Notes: generated by a model not told the origin, from the sequence alone. Positions 17,344 through 26,274 are shown, counted from the stretch's first letter. The stretch is DNA of 64,000 bases from an uncultured Bacteriovoracaceae bacterium (GCA_937931205.1 CALHBF010000005.1:62001-126000); one strand, 5' to 3'. Program-made: numbers and translations.

Positions 17344-18093
17344 ATGAATGAGTTGAATGAGCTGATAGCATCTTTTTTACAGCAATATACTTTTAATAAT
17401 ATCGATATTCTCTTATCTCACCGAAAAATTCTTAGATTAGATAAAGATAGTCTTATTGATAAACTGATCACTCGCAAAAGAGGTGGTTATTGTTTTGAGA
17501 ATAATCAATACTTCTTCAATCTACTTAAAGATAAAGGCTATGACGTCAATCGTTACCTCGGACGCGTTGTTTATGGTGGGGGAAATGATGTTCCTCGAAC
17601 CCATCAAATAAGTATAGTGAATCTAGGAGGAGAAAAATTTGTTGCAGATGTCGGTTTCGGTCCCTATACGCCAGGTATAAGTGTTCCGCTAAGTGGCAGT
17701 CTTGTACGTGCATTTAATGGCAATCAGTATCGAATTATCAAACTTGATGATCACAGTTTTCAATTAGAAACTTTGCGTGAAAAAGATTTCTTCTCTCTTT
17801 ATCAGTTTGATCTAGCTACTTATGTTGCAGCAGATTTTAAAATATCCAACTACTATACCAATACTCATGATGATTCAAAATTCACATCCAGTCTCACTTT
17901 GTCGCAGCTGGATAAAAGAGGAGTGAAATTTATCAATAACCTGTTGTTTTCCACTATCTTCGACGGAGTGAGAAAGGATATCTCTCTTAAAGAGAGTGAA
18001 GATTTAAGGAGAGTATTAAAGGACGATTTTTCAGTCTCTTACACTGAAGATGAAATAGAAAAACTTTATTCTATTGTACAAAAGCTTAGTTAG
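17344..18093 (+). CDS. Arylamine N-acetyltransferase
   Basis: 249-residue NAT family enzyme transferring acetyl from acetyl-CoA to aromatic amines and hydrazines. The catalytic triad is visible: Cys50 in 'RGGYCFENN', His87 in 'RTHQISIV' and Asp102 in 'VADVGFGPYTP'. The ATG at 17344 lies 5 nt after GGAG; a TTG one codon earlier is too close. It is the second gene of the SoxR-type promoter operon, which suggests induction by redox-active aromatics and a detoxification role (inference). Confidence 0.93.
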   Translation: MNELNELIASFLQQYTFNNIDILLSHRKILRLDKDSLIDKLITRKRGGYCFENNQYFFNLLKDKGYDVNRYLGRVVYGGGNDVPRTHQISIVNLGGEKFVADVGFGPYTPGISVPLSGSLVRAFNGNQYRIIKLDDHSFQLETLREKDFFSLYQFDLATYVAADFKISNYYTNTHDDSKFTSSLTLSQLDKRGVKFINNLLFSTIFDGVRKDISLKESEDLRRVLKDDFSVSYTEDEIEKLYSIVQKLS

Positions 18094-18175
18094 GCTATTT
18101 CTCTAAATTTATCTTAAGAAACCTCATATTGGCACAGAGAGCAGTGCATGTTAATCAATGATATCGAGGATGATT

Positions 18176-19621
18176 ATGTACAATCTCATTTGGAGAAAAT
18201 TTGATTATTGTTTTTTTTCAAAAAAAAATATGTATTTCAATTATGCGATTAGCATAATCATCACCGTTCTGGTTTTTTACTTTTATTCCACAGCGATAGG
18301 ACATTTTTGGCAAGGCTTTTATCTTCAATTCTACCCACTCATTTTTTTATTGGCTTGGTATTTAGGAGCAGGTCCTGCTCTGGTTTCTACTATCTTGATG
18401 GCACTAGGATTCATTTATTATTTTATTCAGCCCATTCATTCATTTGAAATTAATTACGAAGAATTTCTAAGAGTTGTTGTTTTTATTTTTAGTTCTGGTC
18501 TTGTCACTTGGGTTATTTCACGATCTCAGCGCATTGAAATGAAGTTAGTTGATGCAGTTGAAAGATTTACATTAGCGACAGAAGCCTCGGAGCTAGGTGT
18601 TTGGGAGCTAGATTTGGAGAGCGGTAAGACTGTGTCTAATATTTATAATGATCGAGCTTTCGGTTTTCTAGAAACAGAAGAGGATAGAAAGTTAAGTGAT
18701 TTTATGACGATTTTGCACCCCGATGATCGTAATCACCTTATATTTTTGATACAAGCTGCCTTAAATTTGGATAAGTATTTTAATGTCGAAGGAAGATTTA
18801 TCTGGAGAGATGGATCAATCCATTGGATCAATATTGCTGGAAAGAGAAATAAGCACAAAGATAAAATTTATGGAATCGTTCGAGATATCACAAAGACGAA
18901 GGAGAATGAAGCAACTCTGAAAGAAGCTCTTTTTTATCGCGATGAATTTTTCTCGATCGCATCCCATGAATTAAAAACACCTCTGACATCTTTAAAGTTG
19001 AATTGCCAGATCTTTAGAAGATTTAGTGAGAAGAATGGGGCAGATGCCTATAATAAAGAACGGGTTGATCGATTAGTAACAACCACTGATCAGCAAGTTT
19101 CAAGACTTGTTCGATTGGTGGATGATATGCTTGATATTTCTCGCATCAGAACAGGTAAGTTATCCTTCACTAAAGAAGAGATTAATTTGAGTGAACTTCT
19201 TCAGGAGGTTCTGGAAAGACTCTCTCCTCAATTTTTAGAGTACAAGAGCGGAATACCTCATGTTGAAATTGTTAAATCCATAAGGATGATGGGAGATCGT
19301 TTGCGGATTGAGCAAGTCATCAGTAATTTGATTAGTAATGCCTTAAAATATGGTCGAGGAAATCCTATTGAGGTGAAGCTGACCAAGCACGATAAGATCG
19401 CAAAGCTATCCGTTTTAGATAGAGGAATAGGAATTGCCCCAGAGTTCATAGATAAAGTTTTTCTAAGGTTTCAAAGGGCCGTACCGGCCAGTGAAGTCTC
19501 AGGGCTTGGTTTAGGTCTTTATATTGCTAAGCAAATAGTTGAAGCTCATGATGGAACGATAAGTCTTCAAAGTAAATTGAATGAAGGGTCAACTTTCAAT
19601 GTGGAATTCCCTTGTTATTAA
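18176..19621 (+). CDS. Membrane sensor histidine kinase (DUF4118-PAS-HisKA-HATPase)
   Basis: 481 residues. Residues about 20-120 hold four transmembrane segments of KdpD-like DUF4118 type ('GAGPALVSTIL', 'FIQPIHSF'). A PAS_3 domain (about 130-250) contains 'LHPDDRNHL' and 'DGSIHWIN'. Then comes HisKA with phospho-acceptor His in 'ASHELKTPLTSL' and a HATPase domain with 'NLISNALKYG', 'DRGIGI' and 'GLGLGLYIAKQIVEAH'. No response regulator is adjacent, so partner and signal are unknown. I chose the ATG at 18176 because GAGG lies 6 nt upstream; the frame opens at 18158. Confidence 0.9.
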   Translation: MYNLIWRKFDYCFFSKKNMYFNYAISIIITVLVFYFYSTAIGHFWQGFYLQFYPLIFLLAWYLGAGPALVSTILMALGFIYYFIQPIHSFEINYEEFLRVVVFIFSSGLVTWVISRSQRIEMKLVDAVERFTLATEASELGVWELDLESGKTVSNIYNDRAFGFLETEEDRKLSDFMTILHPDDRNHLIFLIQAALNLDKYFNVEGRFIWRDGSIHWINIAGKRNKHKDKIYGIVRDITKTKENEATLKEALFYRDEFFSIASHELKTPLTSLKLNCQIFRRFSEKNGADAYNKERVDRLVTTTDQQVSRLVRLVDDMLDISRIRTGKLSFTKEEINLSELLQEVLERLSPQFLEYKSGIPHVEIVKSIRMMGDRLRIEQVISNLISNALKYGRGNPIEVKLTKHDKIAKLSVLDRGIGIAPEFIDKVFLRFQRAVPASEVSGLGLGLYIAKQIVEAHDGTISLQSKLNEGSTFNVEFPCY

Positions 19622-19622
19622 T

Positions 19623-20231
19623 TTACTTTCTCTTCTTAAGCTTTGATCGAAAAGAAAAAGAACTAATAAGAAGCGTGAGGATATTCCACGTCGTATAGAT
19701 TAAATCAAACTGATAATCATTCTTATAATTAATAGAAATAAAATTGCTTATATCAAGACGACTGAAGCTGATAATAGGTCGTTCAATCGCATCAATCGCA
19801 ATGTTAGGTTGAAAGAATACAAAAAAGAAATAGAACATGAGAAAGGCGATATTGGGTAGGATTGATTTTCCATAGCTGAACTCGAACATTCTTCTGATGT
19901 AGTAAACGAGATTATAGATAAAACAAGAAATAAAGAGGACTTCGAGAATAATAAGTGACCAGTGTTCCAACTGGAGATGTTTCAAAATAAGAAATGTCAA
20001 GATCGTAATAATAAAGAGAGTGCAGGTGTAGATTTGCTTTTTTTCATTGGAAGTAAATGATGAGTAGAGGCATATTGCGATGATCAGGATGACATATTGA
20101 GTATGGGGAATGAAGTCACGATCAACCAAAAGACTTAGGATCTTAACAAAACCAAAGATGGCGACAGAGTCGATAAGAGGTTTTTTGATCACAAGATCAA
20201 GGAAATTGGCCGTTTTAAATTTTTCACCCAT
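19623..20231 (-). CDS. Integral membrane protein of unknown function
   Basis: 202 residues with about five to six hydrophobic segments and basic ends ('RSKLKKRK'). No family recognised. It is convergent with the histidine kinase, with one base between the stops. Upstream of the ATG there is no Shine-Dalgarno but a TATACT 10 nt before it, suggesting a very short 5' leader. Confidence 0.65.
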   Translation of the reverse strand: MGEKFKTANFLDLVIKKPLIDSVAIFGFVKILSLLVDRDFIPHTQYVILIIAICLYSSFTSNEKKQIYTCTLFIITILTFLILKHLQLEHWSLIILEVLFISCFIYNLVYYIRRMFEFSYGKSILPNIAFLMFYFFFVFFQPNIAIDAIERPIISFSRLDISNFISINYKNDYQFDLIYTTWNILTLLISSFSFRSKLKKRK

Positions 20232-20289
20232 ATGTATTTTTAGTATAATAAAAAAAACAAATATATATGGATAAAAATTCCTTTGAGAT

Positions 20290-20325
20290 CTAACTCACTT
20301 TAGGATCATGCTTAAAGTGAGTTAG
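20290..20325. repeat. Perfect 13-bp inverted repeat (hairpin)
   Basis: CTAACTCACTTTA and its exact complement are separated by 10 nt, starting 12 nt beyond the stop of the minus-strand lipoprotein gene. It probably acts as that gene's transcription terminator or mRNA 3'-end stabiliser, though the T-run on the minus strand comes about 10 nt late. Confidence 0.6.
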
Positions 20326-20336
20326 GGAATGAGTAT

Positions 20337-20882
20337 TTAGGAGCATTTTCCTTTCATGCCGATGCTAAGATCATAATCTTGTCTTTTTATCCAGTTTATT
20401 CCGTCAAATTCCCAAACCTCACCGACAAGATCAAAAAGAGGTTTGTAGCTTTTCCTTAGTCTGAAGCTGCCACCTGCCGCTTCGAGTATAAAATAATAAT
20501 CATATGTTTCACCGCCAACGAGCGGACCTTTTTTAAAGTTAAATGAAATCTTGCCAGTATTTTGAACCATATCTGATTGTATCGTCGTTTTTCCAAGTAG
20601 AGTTCCACCCGGAGTATTTTCTCCATCGATAGCTCTATAAACGAAGAGTGTAACTGATTCAGAGTTCATGACATCAAGTTCAAATGTTACTTGGGTTATA
20701 TGAAATTTCGAGACTACATTGAATCTTTGTGCTGCTTTTTCTCCTTCGGCATATGTTGTCAGTGACATTCCTCCGAAGTACTCTTCTGTAAAGTTACAGC
20801 TCGACTCGATAGGATCACTCTCTTTGACCTTTTTACAGCTAATGGTTATTAGAAGAAAAAATAAGAAGAAAAACTGTTTCAA
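20337..20882 (-). CDS. Putative lipoprotein of unknown function
   Basis: 181 residues with a short signal peptide and lipobox 'ITISC' (Cys16), so lipidated in the envelope. The mature part is beta-rich, with 'VTFELDVMNSESVTLFVYRA', 'GTLLGKTTIQS' and 'GGETYDYYFILEA'. This resembles the jelly-roll/choice-of-anchor beta sandwiches used by surface proteins, but I cannot name a family. Cysteines near both ends may pair. Single gene followed by a strong inverted repeat. Confidence 0.7.
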   Translation of the reverse strand: MKQFFFLFFLLITISCKKVKESDPIESSCNFTEEYFGGMSLTTYAEGEKAAQRFNVVSKFHITQVTFELDVMNSESVTLFVYRAIDGENTPGGTLLGKTTIQSDMVQNTGKISFNFKKGPLVGGETYDYYFILEAAGGSFRLRKSYKPLFDLVGEVWEFDGINWIKRQDYDLSIGMKGKCS

Positions 20883-21114
20883 AAAATCCTCCCTTGTTAG
20901 TTATTACCCTTTTCAAAGGAAGGATTTTTTTTACAAATGAGATTATTTCTTAAGTTTATAATGATTGATTTATATCTTTTAGATTATCAAATGGGGCTAA
21001 AAACGTTTCTGAAGGCAAATATCGCCTAATTAAGGCTAGGAAAATAATTCCTTAATCTTAAGATTAGTTTCTTATTCAACAATGTTTAAGAAAAATTGCA
21101 GATGATTTATAAAA

Positions 21115-21151
21115 TTGAGGAACAAACGATTTGGATAAGTCTGCTCCTCAA
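21115..21151 (-). terminator. Possible terminator of the amidohydrolase gene
   Basis: Seven-base-pair stem TTGAGGA / TCCTCAA with a 23-nt loop. It begins just after the stop codon and is followed by TTTTATAAAT on the minus strand. The long loop makes it a weak candidate. Confidence 0.4.
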
Positions 21152-21156
21152 ATTTT

Positions 21157-22812
21157 TTATTTTGATCTATATATCGTCTGTCCATCCTTTATGGTTTCTT
21201 CAACTTTCAATTTGAGTAGATCAGCATTTTCCATTTCCAGAGGATTCCCAGAGAGAATTACGAGATCTGCCACCTTGCCTGGCTCCAATGTTCCCTTACT
21301 GTCTTCTTCAAGAATTTGATAGGCAGCCCAACTTGTCATCGCTTTTAATGCGTTTAAAGTTGAAATTCGCTGTTCTGGACCTAGGACATAATTACTTCGG
21401 GTGAGACGATTGACTGATGCCCAAAGGGTGTAGATGAGATTTACGGGAATAACAGGAGCATCATTATGGATTGAGTACTTGATACCAAAAGACTCTGCTT
21501 CTTTAAGAGGTGAAATTCTGCTGGCCCTTTCAACTCCCAGAGTTTCCTGGCGATGCCAGTCTCCCCAAAAAAAAGTATGGGCAGGGAAGAAGGATGGAAA
21601 AATTTTAAGATGTTTCATTTTCTCTAATTGATCAGTTCTCACAGTTTGTGAGTGAATCATGACGGGTCTTAAATTTTTCTTAGGATACTTTCGTTGGGCC
21701 TTAGTAAGGCTTTGCAGAACCATATCAATACAAGCATCCCCATTACAGTGAACATTGACTTGTACATTATCTTTAAAGAGGCGAAGTATTTTCTCATCAA
21801 TCTCTTTTTGAGGCATGATTGAATATCCTCGATAATCTTCTTTTTCTCCCTCGGGTACTTTGAGGTAGGGTCGAGATAGGAAAGCCGTTTTCCCTTGAGG
21901 AGAGCCATCCATGGTGATTTTTACTCCGGCAACCTTGATTCTATTTTGATAAGGAGTGGCACCATCAAATTCACCCCAACCAGGATACATAACGATATCA
22001 ATAAGTGGTTTCTCCTTTTTAGCGATATCACTAAATAGCTTGATTGAAGCTCTGGAGCTTAATCCATCTTGAGCAGTGGTGATGCCATTCTCAGCATAGT
22101 ATTGCTGAATTTCGTGAAAATCTTTTTCTGTTTCCTCTGGTGATTTTTTAGGAAGAAAAGCAAGTACCGGATAAACGGCCTGCTCTTCTAAGACTCCAGT
22201 GGGATCACCATTTTTGTCTTTTTGGATAACTCCACCTGCAGGATTAGGAGTGCCTTTCTTATAACCAACCTTATTTAGGGCCTTTGTATTACAAGTCGCT
22301 AGATGTCCCGAAACATGCAAGAGACACACAAGATGAGTTGAAGAAATGAGGTCTACTTCTTGGCGAGTTGGGTGTCTTTTCTCTTTAAGAAGTGAATCAT
22401 CGTAATTCATACCCAGAACAAGGACATTTTCCGAAGGCTTAGTTTTAGTAATTTCTTCTTGCATGATTTTAATAATGTCTGAAATTTGCGATACGGGTCC
22501 TGCTGGAGGTGGTGCGAGATTTGGTTTTTTCCAGAAAGACAGATGAGCACCAATATGTCCGTGAGCATCTATAAGACCGGGTAGGAGACTCTTTCCTTGC
22601 AGATCATGCATCTGAGTATCTTTACTTTTAAGTTTCATAATTTCTTGATTTGTACCGACTCTCAAAACCTTCCCATCAGCAATGGCGATGGCCTCACCGA
22701 CGTATCCCGCATCATTGAGAGTGATAACACTTCCTCCATGAAAAATGCGATCAGGGGTAACGGTTTGCGCCAGAACATTAGAAAATAAGAAAAAGAAAAA
22801 AAGAAACTTCAT
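21157..22812 (-). CDS. Exported amidohydrolase (YtcJ/amidohydrolase_3 family)
   Basis: 551 residues with a signal peptide (MKFLFFFFLFSNVLAQ), so periplasmic or secreted. It is a metal-dependent TIM-barrel amidohydrolase. It shows the flanking beta-domain 'GGSVITLND', the metal ligands 'DAHGHIG', 'HVSGHLATCN', 'VHCNGDACID' and a late 'HNDAPVIP' Asp, plus the C-terminal 'GTLEPGKVADLVILS'. The family includes N-substituted formamide deformylase and many enzymes of unknown substrate. An exported version suggests use of external amides. Single gene. Confidence 0.88.
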   Translation of the reverse strand: MKFLFFFFLFSNVLAQTVTPDRIFHGGSVITLNDAGYVGEAIAIADGKVLRVGTNQEIMKLKSKDTQMHDLQGKSLLPGLIDAHGHIGAHLSFWKKPNLAPPPAGPVSQISDIIKIMQEEITKTKPSENVLVLGMNYDDSLLKEKRHPTRQEVDLISSTHLVCLLHVSGHLATCNTKALNKVGYKKGTPNPAGGVIQKDKNGDPTGVLEEQAVYPVLAFLPKKSPEETEKDFHEIQQYYAENGITTAQDGLSSRASIKLFSDIAKKEKPLIDIVMYPGWGEFDGATPYQNRIKVAGVKITMDGSPQGKTAFLSRPYLKVPEGEKEDYRGYSIMPQKEIDEKILRLFKDNVQVNVHCNGDACIDMVLQSLTKAQRKYPKKNLRPVMIHSQTVRTDQLEKMKHLKIFPSFFPAHTFFWGDWHRQETLGVERASRISPLKEAESFGIKYSIHNDAPVIPVNLIYTLWASVNRLTRSNYVLGPEQRISTLNALKAMTSWAAYQILEEDSKGTLEPGKVADLVILSGNPLEMENADLLKLKVEETIKDGQTIYRSK

Positions 22813-22881
22813 AATTCACCTCATGAACTATGAAATACTGATTTAAGCTAATAAGACACTAAATTTATCCTGAAAAGCTTA

Positions 22882-23130
22882 CTATGATCCAGAAGTTAAA
22901 TTTTCAATCGCCTCAGCTAGTTTATAGTCTTTAGCGGTAATTGTGTTTCCTGCATCATGAGTAGTGGTGCGGATAGTACATTTATTGAAATCAATAACAA
23001 TCTGAGGATGATGATTGTGTTGATTGGCGACCCATGCAACGGCGTTCACAAAGCTTATCGTTTTAAGAAAACTTTTGAACTCAAAGGTTTTCTCTAAATG
23101 ATTATCTAATTCCTTCCAGCCTTTTAACAT
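22882..23130 (-). CDS. phhB: Pterin-4a-carbinolamine dehydratase
   Basis: 82 residues. It recycles the 4a-hydroxy-tetrahydropterin formed by phenylalanine hydroxylase. The family pattern is complete: 'ANQHNHHPQI' with the active-site histidines, then 'TTHDAGNTITAKDYKLA'. The ATG lies inside the end of phhA (7-nt overlap), so it is translated from the same mRNA. Confidence 0.93.
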   Translation of the reverse strand: MLKGWKELDNHLEKTFEFKSFLKTISFVNAVAWVANQHNHHPQIVIDFNKCTIRTTTHDAGNTITAKDYKLAEAIENLTSGS

Positions 23131-23939
23131 GTCATCTTTCCTTCGATTTCAATTTTATTTTTCTTCGGTTCAAAAAGAGGGGCAAGATCTCCTAATCTTC
23201 TGGACTCATCAAGCACTTCTTTAAAATCACAATCAATGAGCTTAAAAAGATCTTCGAATGATTCAATCACATAATAAAGAGGTTGCATAATATCCACTCG
23301 AAAGGGAGTGCGTAAAACATCTAGCAAATTAAAAGGTTTTTTGATTGATGCATCTGTTAAGGCGTATTTCGTTTCTCCAATAGAAGAAAGAATACCTGCT
23401 CCATAAGCACGAGTCCCTACGGAAGTATTCATTAAACCAAATTCTACTGTGAACCAAAAGAGACGAAAAAGACGAGAGCGATCTTTCGGTTGAAGAGCTA
23501 ATGCTTTCTTTCCAAACTTGTGCATGAACTGAGCGTAAGTGGGGTGACTGAGTAGGGGAACATGTCCGAAGAGTTCGTGGAAGATATCTGGCTCTTGTAG
23601 ATAATCAAGTTCTTCTGGGATACGAATGAAAGTTGCCGCAGGAAACTTTTTATTTGCGAGTAGAGTAAAAAACTCATCGGGTTTAATGATGGCCGAAACA
23701 CTTTGCACCTGCCATCCGGTCTGAGCGAGCAGGCGTTTATTTACTTCAGGAAGCTGAGGGATATGGTGATGGGAAAAATCAACTAGGGCAAGAGCTTCGG
23801 TAAATAGAGGAGTCGCACAATTGAGGATTGCTTGTTTTTGACGTTCAATCAAAATGCTCCAGGTCTCATTTTCTGTGGGGGTCCAGATAATTTGTCCTGC
23901 TTCATTGGGGATTTTGGAAACATAAGGTGTTTTCTTCAT
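23124..23939 (-). CDS. phhA: Phenylalanine 4-monooxygenase
   Basis: 271 residues, bacterial single-domain aromatic amino acid hydroxylase converting phenylalanine to tyrosine with O2 and tetrahydropterin. The iron ligands are in 'DIFHELFGHVPLL' (two His), with the later Glu in 'FTVEFGLM'. The ATG at 23939 has AGGAGG directly upstream; the longer frame to 23972 would include the promoter. A TATAAT with TG extension lies at 23972-23979 on the minus strand, and a TTGGC-N5-GCCAA dyad sits between it and the start. Forms an operon with phhB. Confidence 0.94.
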   Translation of the reverse strand: MKKTPYVSKIPNEAGQIIWTPTENETWSILIERQKQAILNCATPLFTEALALVDFSHHHIPQLPEVNKRLLAQTGWQVQSVSAIIKPDEFFTLLANKKFPAATFIRIPEELDYLQEPDIFHELFGHVPLLSHPTYAQFMHKFGKKALALQPKDRSRLFRLFWFTVEFGLMNTSVGTRAYGAGILSSIGETKYALTDASIKKPFNLLDVLRTPFRVDIMQPLYYVIESFEDLFKLIDCDFKEVLDESRRLGDLAPLFEPKKNKIEIEGKMTC

Positions 23940-24056
23940 TTTCCTCCTATTGGCATTTCGCCAACAGGCCAATTATAGCATGTATGAATTTTTTTGATGA
24001 GGTTAGTTTAAGAGAGATTGAGTGAGTGATTTAGTTCTTCAGTATTAATTGCTGGA

Positions 24057-24086
24057 AATAAAAAAGCCCGAAACTAGTTCGGGCTT
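24057..24086 (-). terminator. Terminator of tRNA-Asp
   Basis: Nine-base-pair stem AAGCCCGAA / TTCGGGCTT with a 5-nt loop, followed on the minus strand by six T and further T-rich bases. Confidence 0.85.
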
Positions 24087-24107
24087 AAAAATCATTTCGA
24101 AATAAAA

Positions 24108-24184
24108 TGGCGGGAGAGACGGGACTCGAACCCGCGGCCTTCTGCGTGACAGGCAGACGTTATAACCAACTTAACTACTCCCCC
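24108..24184 (-). tRNA. tRNA-Asp (anticodon GTC)
   Basis: A 77-nt cloverleaf reads on the minus strand: acceptor GGGGGAG/CTCTCCC (one G-U), D arm, anticodon stem TCTGC/GCAGA with loop CTGTCAC, T arm GCGGG-TTCGAGT-CCCGT, G73 and an encoded CCA. Followed by its own terminator. Confidence 0.95.
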
Positions 24185-24298
24185 GAAATGTTCATCAAAT
24201 ATAAAGACTGATGGGTTTAACGTCAAGAATTAATTAAAAGAATTTTGCTCATTCTGTTATTTGGCCTATTCTTTATGCCTAGGAACAAAGGATTTTCG

Positions 24299-25057
24299 AT
24301 GAAATCTGTTTTTATCACAGGCGGCACCACCGGAATGGGGCTGGAGTTGGCCAAGATTTACGTCAAACGCGGTTGGAAAGTTGGCGTATGCGGGAGAGAT
24401 CCCCTGAAATTTAAAGAAAATTTCGCTTATGTTTCGCAGGATAATCTTCATTATTATCAAGTCGATGTGACTGATAGGGCAGCCCTGCAAAGTGCTATTG
24501 CCGAATTCTCTTCATCCATTGGTCTAGACCTTTTGGTGGCCAGTGCAGGGATTTCATTCCCTCATAAGACCAGGATCCCTGACTTTGAGCGCAGCTACCA
24601 TATGGTTCATGTGAACCTTCTGGGTGTAATGTATGCCTTTGAGGCAGCACTTAAAGTCATGATTCCTAAACAGTCAGGGCAATTGGTGGCCATCTCTTCG
24701 ATTGCAGGTTTTAACGGCCTTCCAGGGGTTTCTGCTTATAGTGCAACTAAGTCAGCTGTAACTAAGTATTGTGAGTCGCTAAATCTGGATCTTTCGGATT
24801 TAGGAATAACAGTGACAAGTATTCACCCAGGCTTTGTAGATACTCCGCTGACCAGAGTGAATCCGCATCCCATGCCATTTCTTATCAGTGCCCAGAAGGC
24901 AGCTGAGAAAATCAGTCATGCGATTGATAAGAAGAAAATGCACTATAGTTTTCCCTTTATTTTCTCATTTGTTGTAAAATTACTAAGTCTTCTTCCTCGT
25001 ACTCTTTATAAGCGATTGATGAAGATTAAACTTTTTAATTTCTCTAAGGAGCATTAA
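24299..25057 (+). CDS. Short-chain dehydrogenase/reductase
   Basis: 252-residue SDR with cofactor motif 'TGGTTGMG', 'ASAGIS' in place of NNAG, catalytic Ser in 'AISSIAG' and 'YSATK' Tyr/Lys. The C-terminal hydrophobic segment and basic tail suggest membrane association, as in 3-ketodihydrosphingosine reductase-like SDRs; the substrate is not evident. I chose the ATG at 24299, which follows AAAGGA by about 7 nt, over the longer frame from 24245. The next gene starts directly after the stop. Confidence 0.85.
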   Translation: MKSVFITGGTTGMGLELAKIYVKRGWKVGVCGRDPLKFKENFAYVSQDNLHYYQVDVTDRAALQSAIAEFSSSIGLDLLVASAGISFPHKTRIPDFERSYHMVHVNLLGVMYAFEAALKVMIPKQSGQLVAISSIAGFNGLPGVSAYSATKSAVTKYCESLNLDLSDLGITVTSIHPGFVDTPLTRVNPHPMPFLISAQKAAEKISHAIDKKKMHYSFPFIFSFVVKLLSLLPRTLYKRLMKIKLFNFSKEH

Positions 25058-25285
25058 ATGAAGTTCATTCTCATAGCACTTATGTTTTCCACTCTCACTT
25101 TTGCCAAAGAAGCGCAAAAAACTAAAAAAGAAGTTCCCTCTCAGATGGGTGAAGCTGCCCGTAAATTAATGGAAGATAAGCCCGAAGAAGACTGTGACGA
25201 GAAGGCGAAGAAACCTATTGAAATTAAAGAAGAAGAGCCTGTTTTAGGGCTAGGAAATTCCGGTTGTTCTATTGATGATATGTAA
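25058..25285 (+). CDS. Small secreted charged protein of unknown function
   Basis: 75 residues: signal peptide (MKFILIALMFSTLTFA), then about 58 residues very rich in Lys and Glu, with two cysteines ('EEDCDEK' and 'NSGCSIDDM'). Probably disordered. AAGGAG lies at the end of the upstream SDR gene and the ATG is adjacent to its stop, so the two are co-translated. Function unknown. Confidence 0.65.
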   Translation: MKFILIALMFSTLTFAKEAQKTKKEVPSQMGEAARKLMEDKPEEDCDEKAKKPIEIKEEEPVLGLGNSGCSIDDM

Positions 25286-25359
25286 TTAATTCATCGGCCC
25301 TAGAGGCAGTTTTGCGATGTGTTAAATTGTGCCCATCCAAAACAACTTAAGGAGCTCTT

Positions 25360-25671
25360 ATGAAACTTTTCGCAGCAATTTTAATTTCAGCTTTTTCTCT
25401 TTCAGCATTTAGCGCCACTGTTGCAGAAACAATTTCAAAACTTGAAGCGGGTAATGATGTGAGCTGTGCTCGTGTTAATAAGTCGCGTGATATCTGTCTT
25501 GGTCTGGCTGTAGATGCAGAAGCAAGAAAGACTATCCCTTGCTGGAGCACAGAAACTTTTGAATGTTCTGGTGCTGAAGAATTCAAAGCAAAGCTTCGTG
25601 TGAAGACACAGTACAACGCTGAAACTGGTAAGCGTGAATCTAAAGTGACTAAAGTTTCAATTATTAACTAA
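25360..25671 (+). CDS. Small secreted Cys-containing protein of unknown function
   Basis: 103 residues with a signal peptide (cleavage near AFSA-T). The mature part holds four cysteines ('VSCARVNKSRDICLG' and 'IPCWSTETFECSG') that probably form two disulfides. No family recognised. AAGGAG upstream. The 3' end overlaps the convergent ExoD-like gene by 15 bp. Confidence 0.7.
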   Translation: MKLFAAILISAFSLSAFSATVAETISKLEAGNDVSCARVNKSRDICLGLAVDAEARKTIPCWSTETFECSGAEEFKAKLRVKTQYNAETGKRESKVTKVSIIN

Positions 25672-26274
25672 GAAGTTCAGTAGATAATCGATTCCGTGAT
25701 GGGCCTGCTCCACAACGATCTTGTAGGAGTAGGCTATCACTACACCCAGTGCAATCATAATCAGGTGACCAATCACCAGTAGCAAGAGATCTTCTTCTAA
25801 TAATCCTAAACAAACAAACAGAATAGAAAGTGCCGGTATAAAATTTGAGAATGGTATTGGCAGTGGTAGAGATAAAAAAGCTGCTGATAGGATAATGGAA
25901 ATGCCTGCAGAGATTTGGCTAATGCGAGAGTTTGCCCAAGGATGTTTTAGAGAAGAGAGTTTATCTGTGAAATTGTTAAAACGCATTCCAGCTTTATAAA
26001 TTATGTTCCAGTTATTCTCTTCAATATTCACTTTCAATAAGCGCTTCGTTAAAAAAGGCTTACCATTTTTAATGAGGCCAATTCCTTGCATGATGACAAT
26101 CATACCTAGCACACTGGAAATACCTGGTATCGGAATGGGCTGTAGAAAAGGAAAAATAACAATAAGGCAGAGAATCGTAACAGAGTCTTTACCCAAATCA
26201 TTAACAATATCACTGAGAGTAATATTCTTCTTTTGCGAAATAGTATCTAGTGCAACGACTAATTTTTTTGACAT
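25657..26274 (-). CDS. ExoD-family membrane protein
   Basis: 205 residues matching the ExoD (exopolysaccharide synthesis) family. It has a soluble N-terminal part 'SDIVNDLGKDSVTILCLIVIF' (start shown), the signature 'FPFLQPIPIPG' after the first helix, and a second half 'LSLPLPIPFSNFIPALSI' before two more helices. ExoD is needed for exopolysaccharide production and alkali tolerance in rhizobia, but its biochemical role is unknown. Divergent from terC with 79 bp between them. Confidence 0.82.
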   Translation of the reverse strand: MSKKLVVALDTISQKKNITLSDIVNDLGKDSVTILCLIVIFPFLQPIPIPGISSVLGMIVIMQGIGLIKNGKPFLTKRLLKVNIEENNWNIIYKAGMRFNNFTDKLSSLKHPWANSRISQISAGISIILSAAFLSLPLPIPFSNFIPALSILFVCLGLLEEDLLLLVIGHLIMIALGVVIAYSYKIVVEQAHHGIDYLLNFLVNN

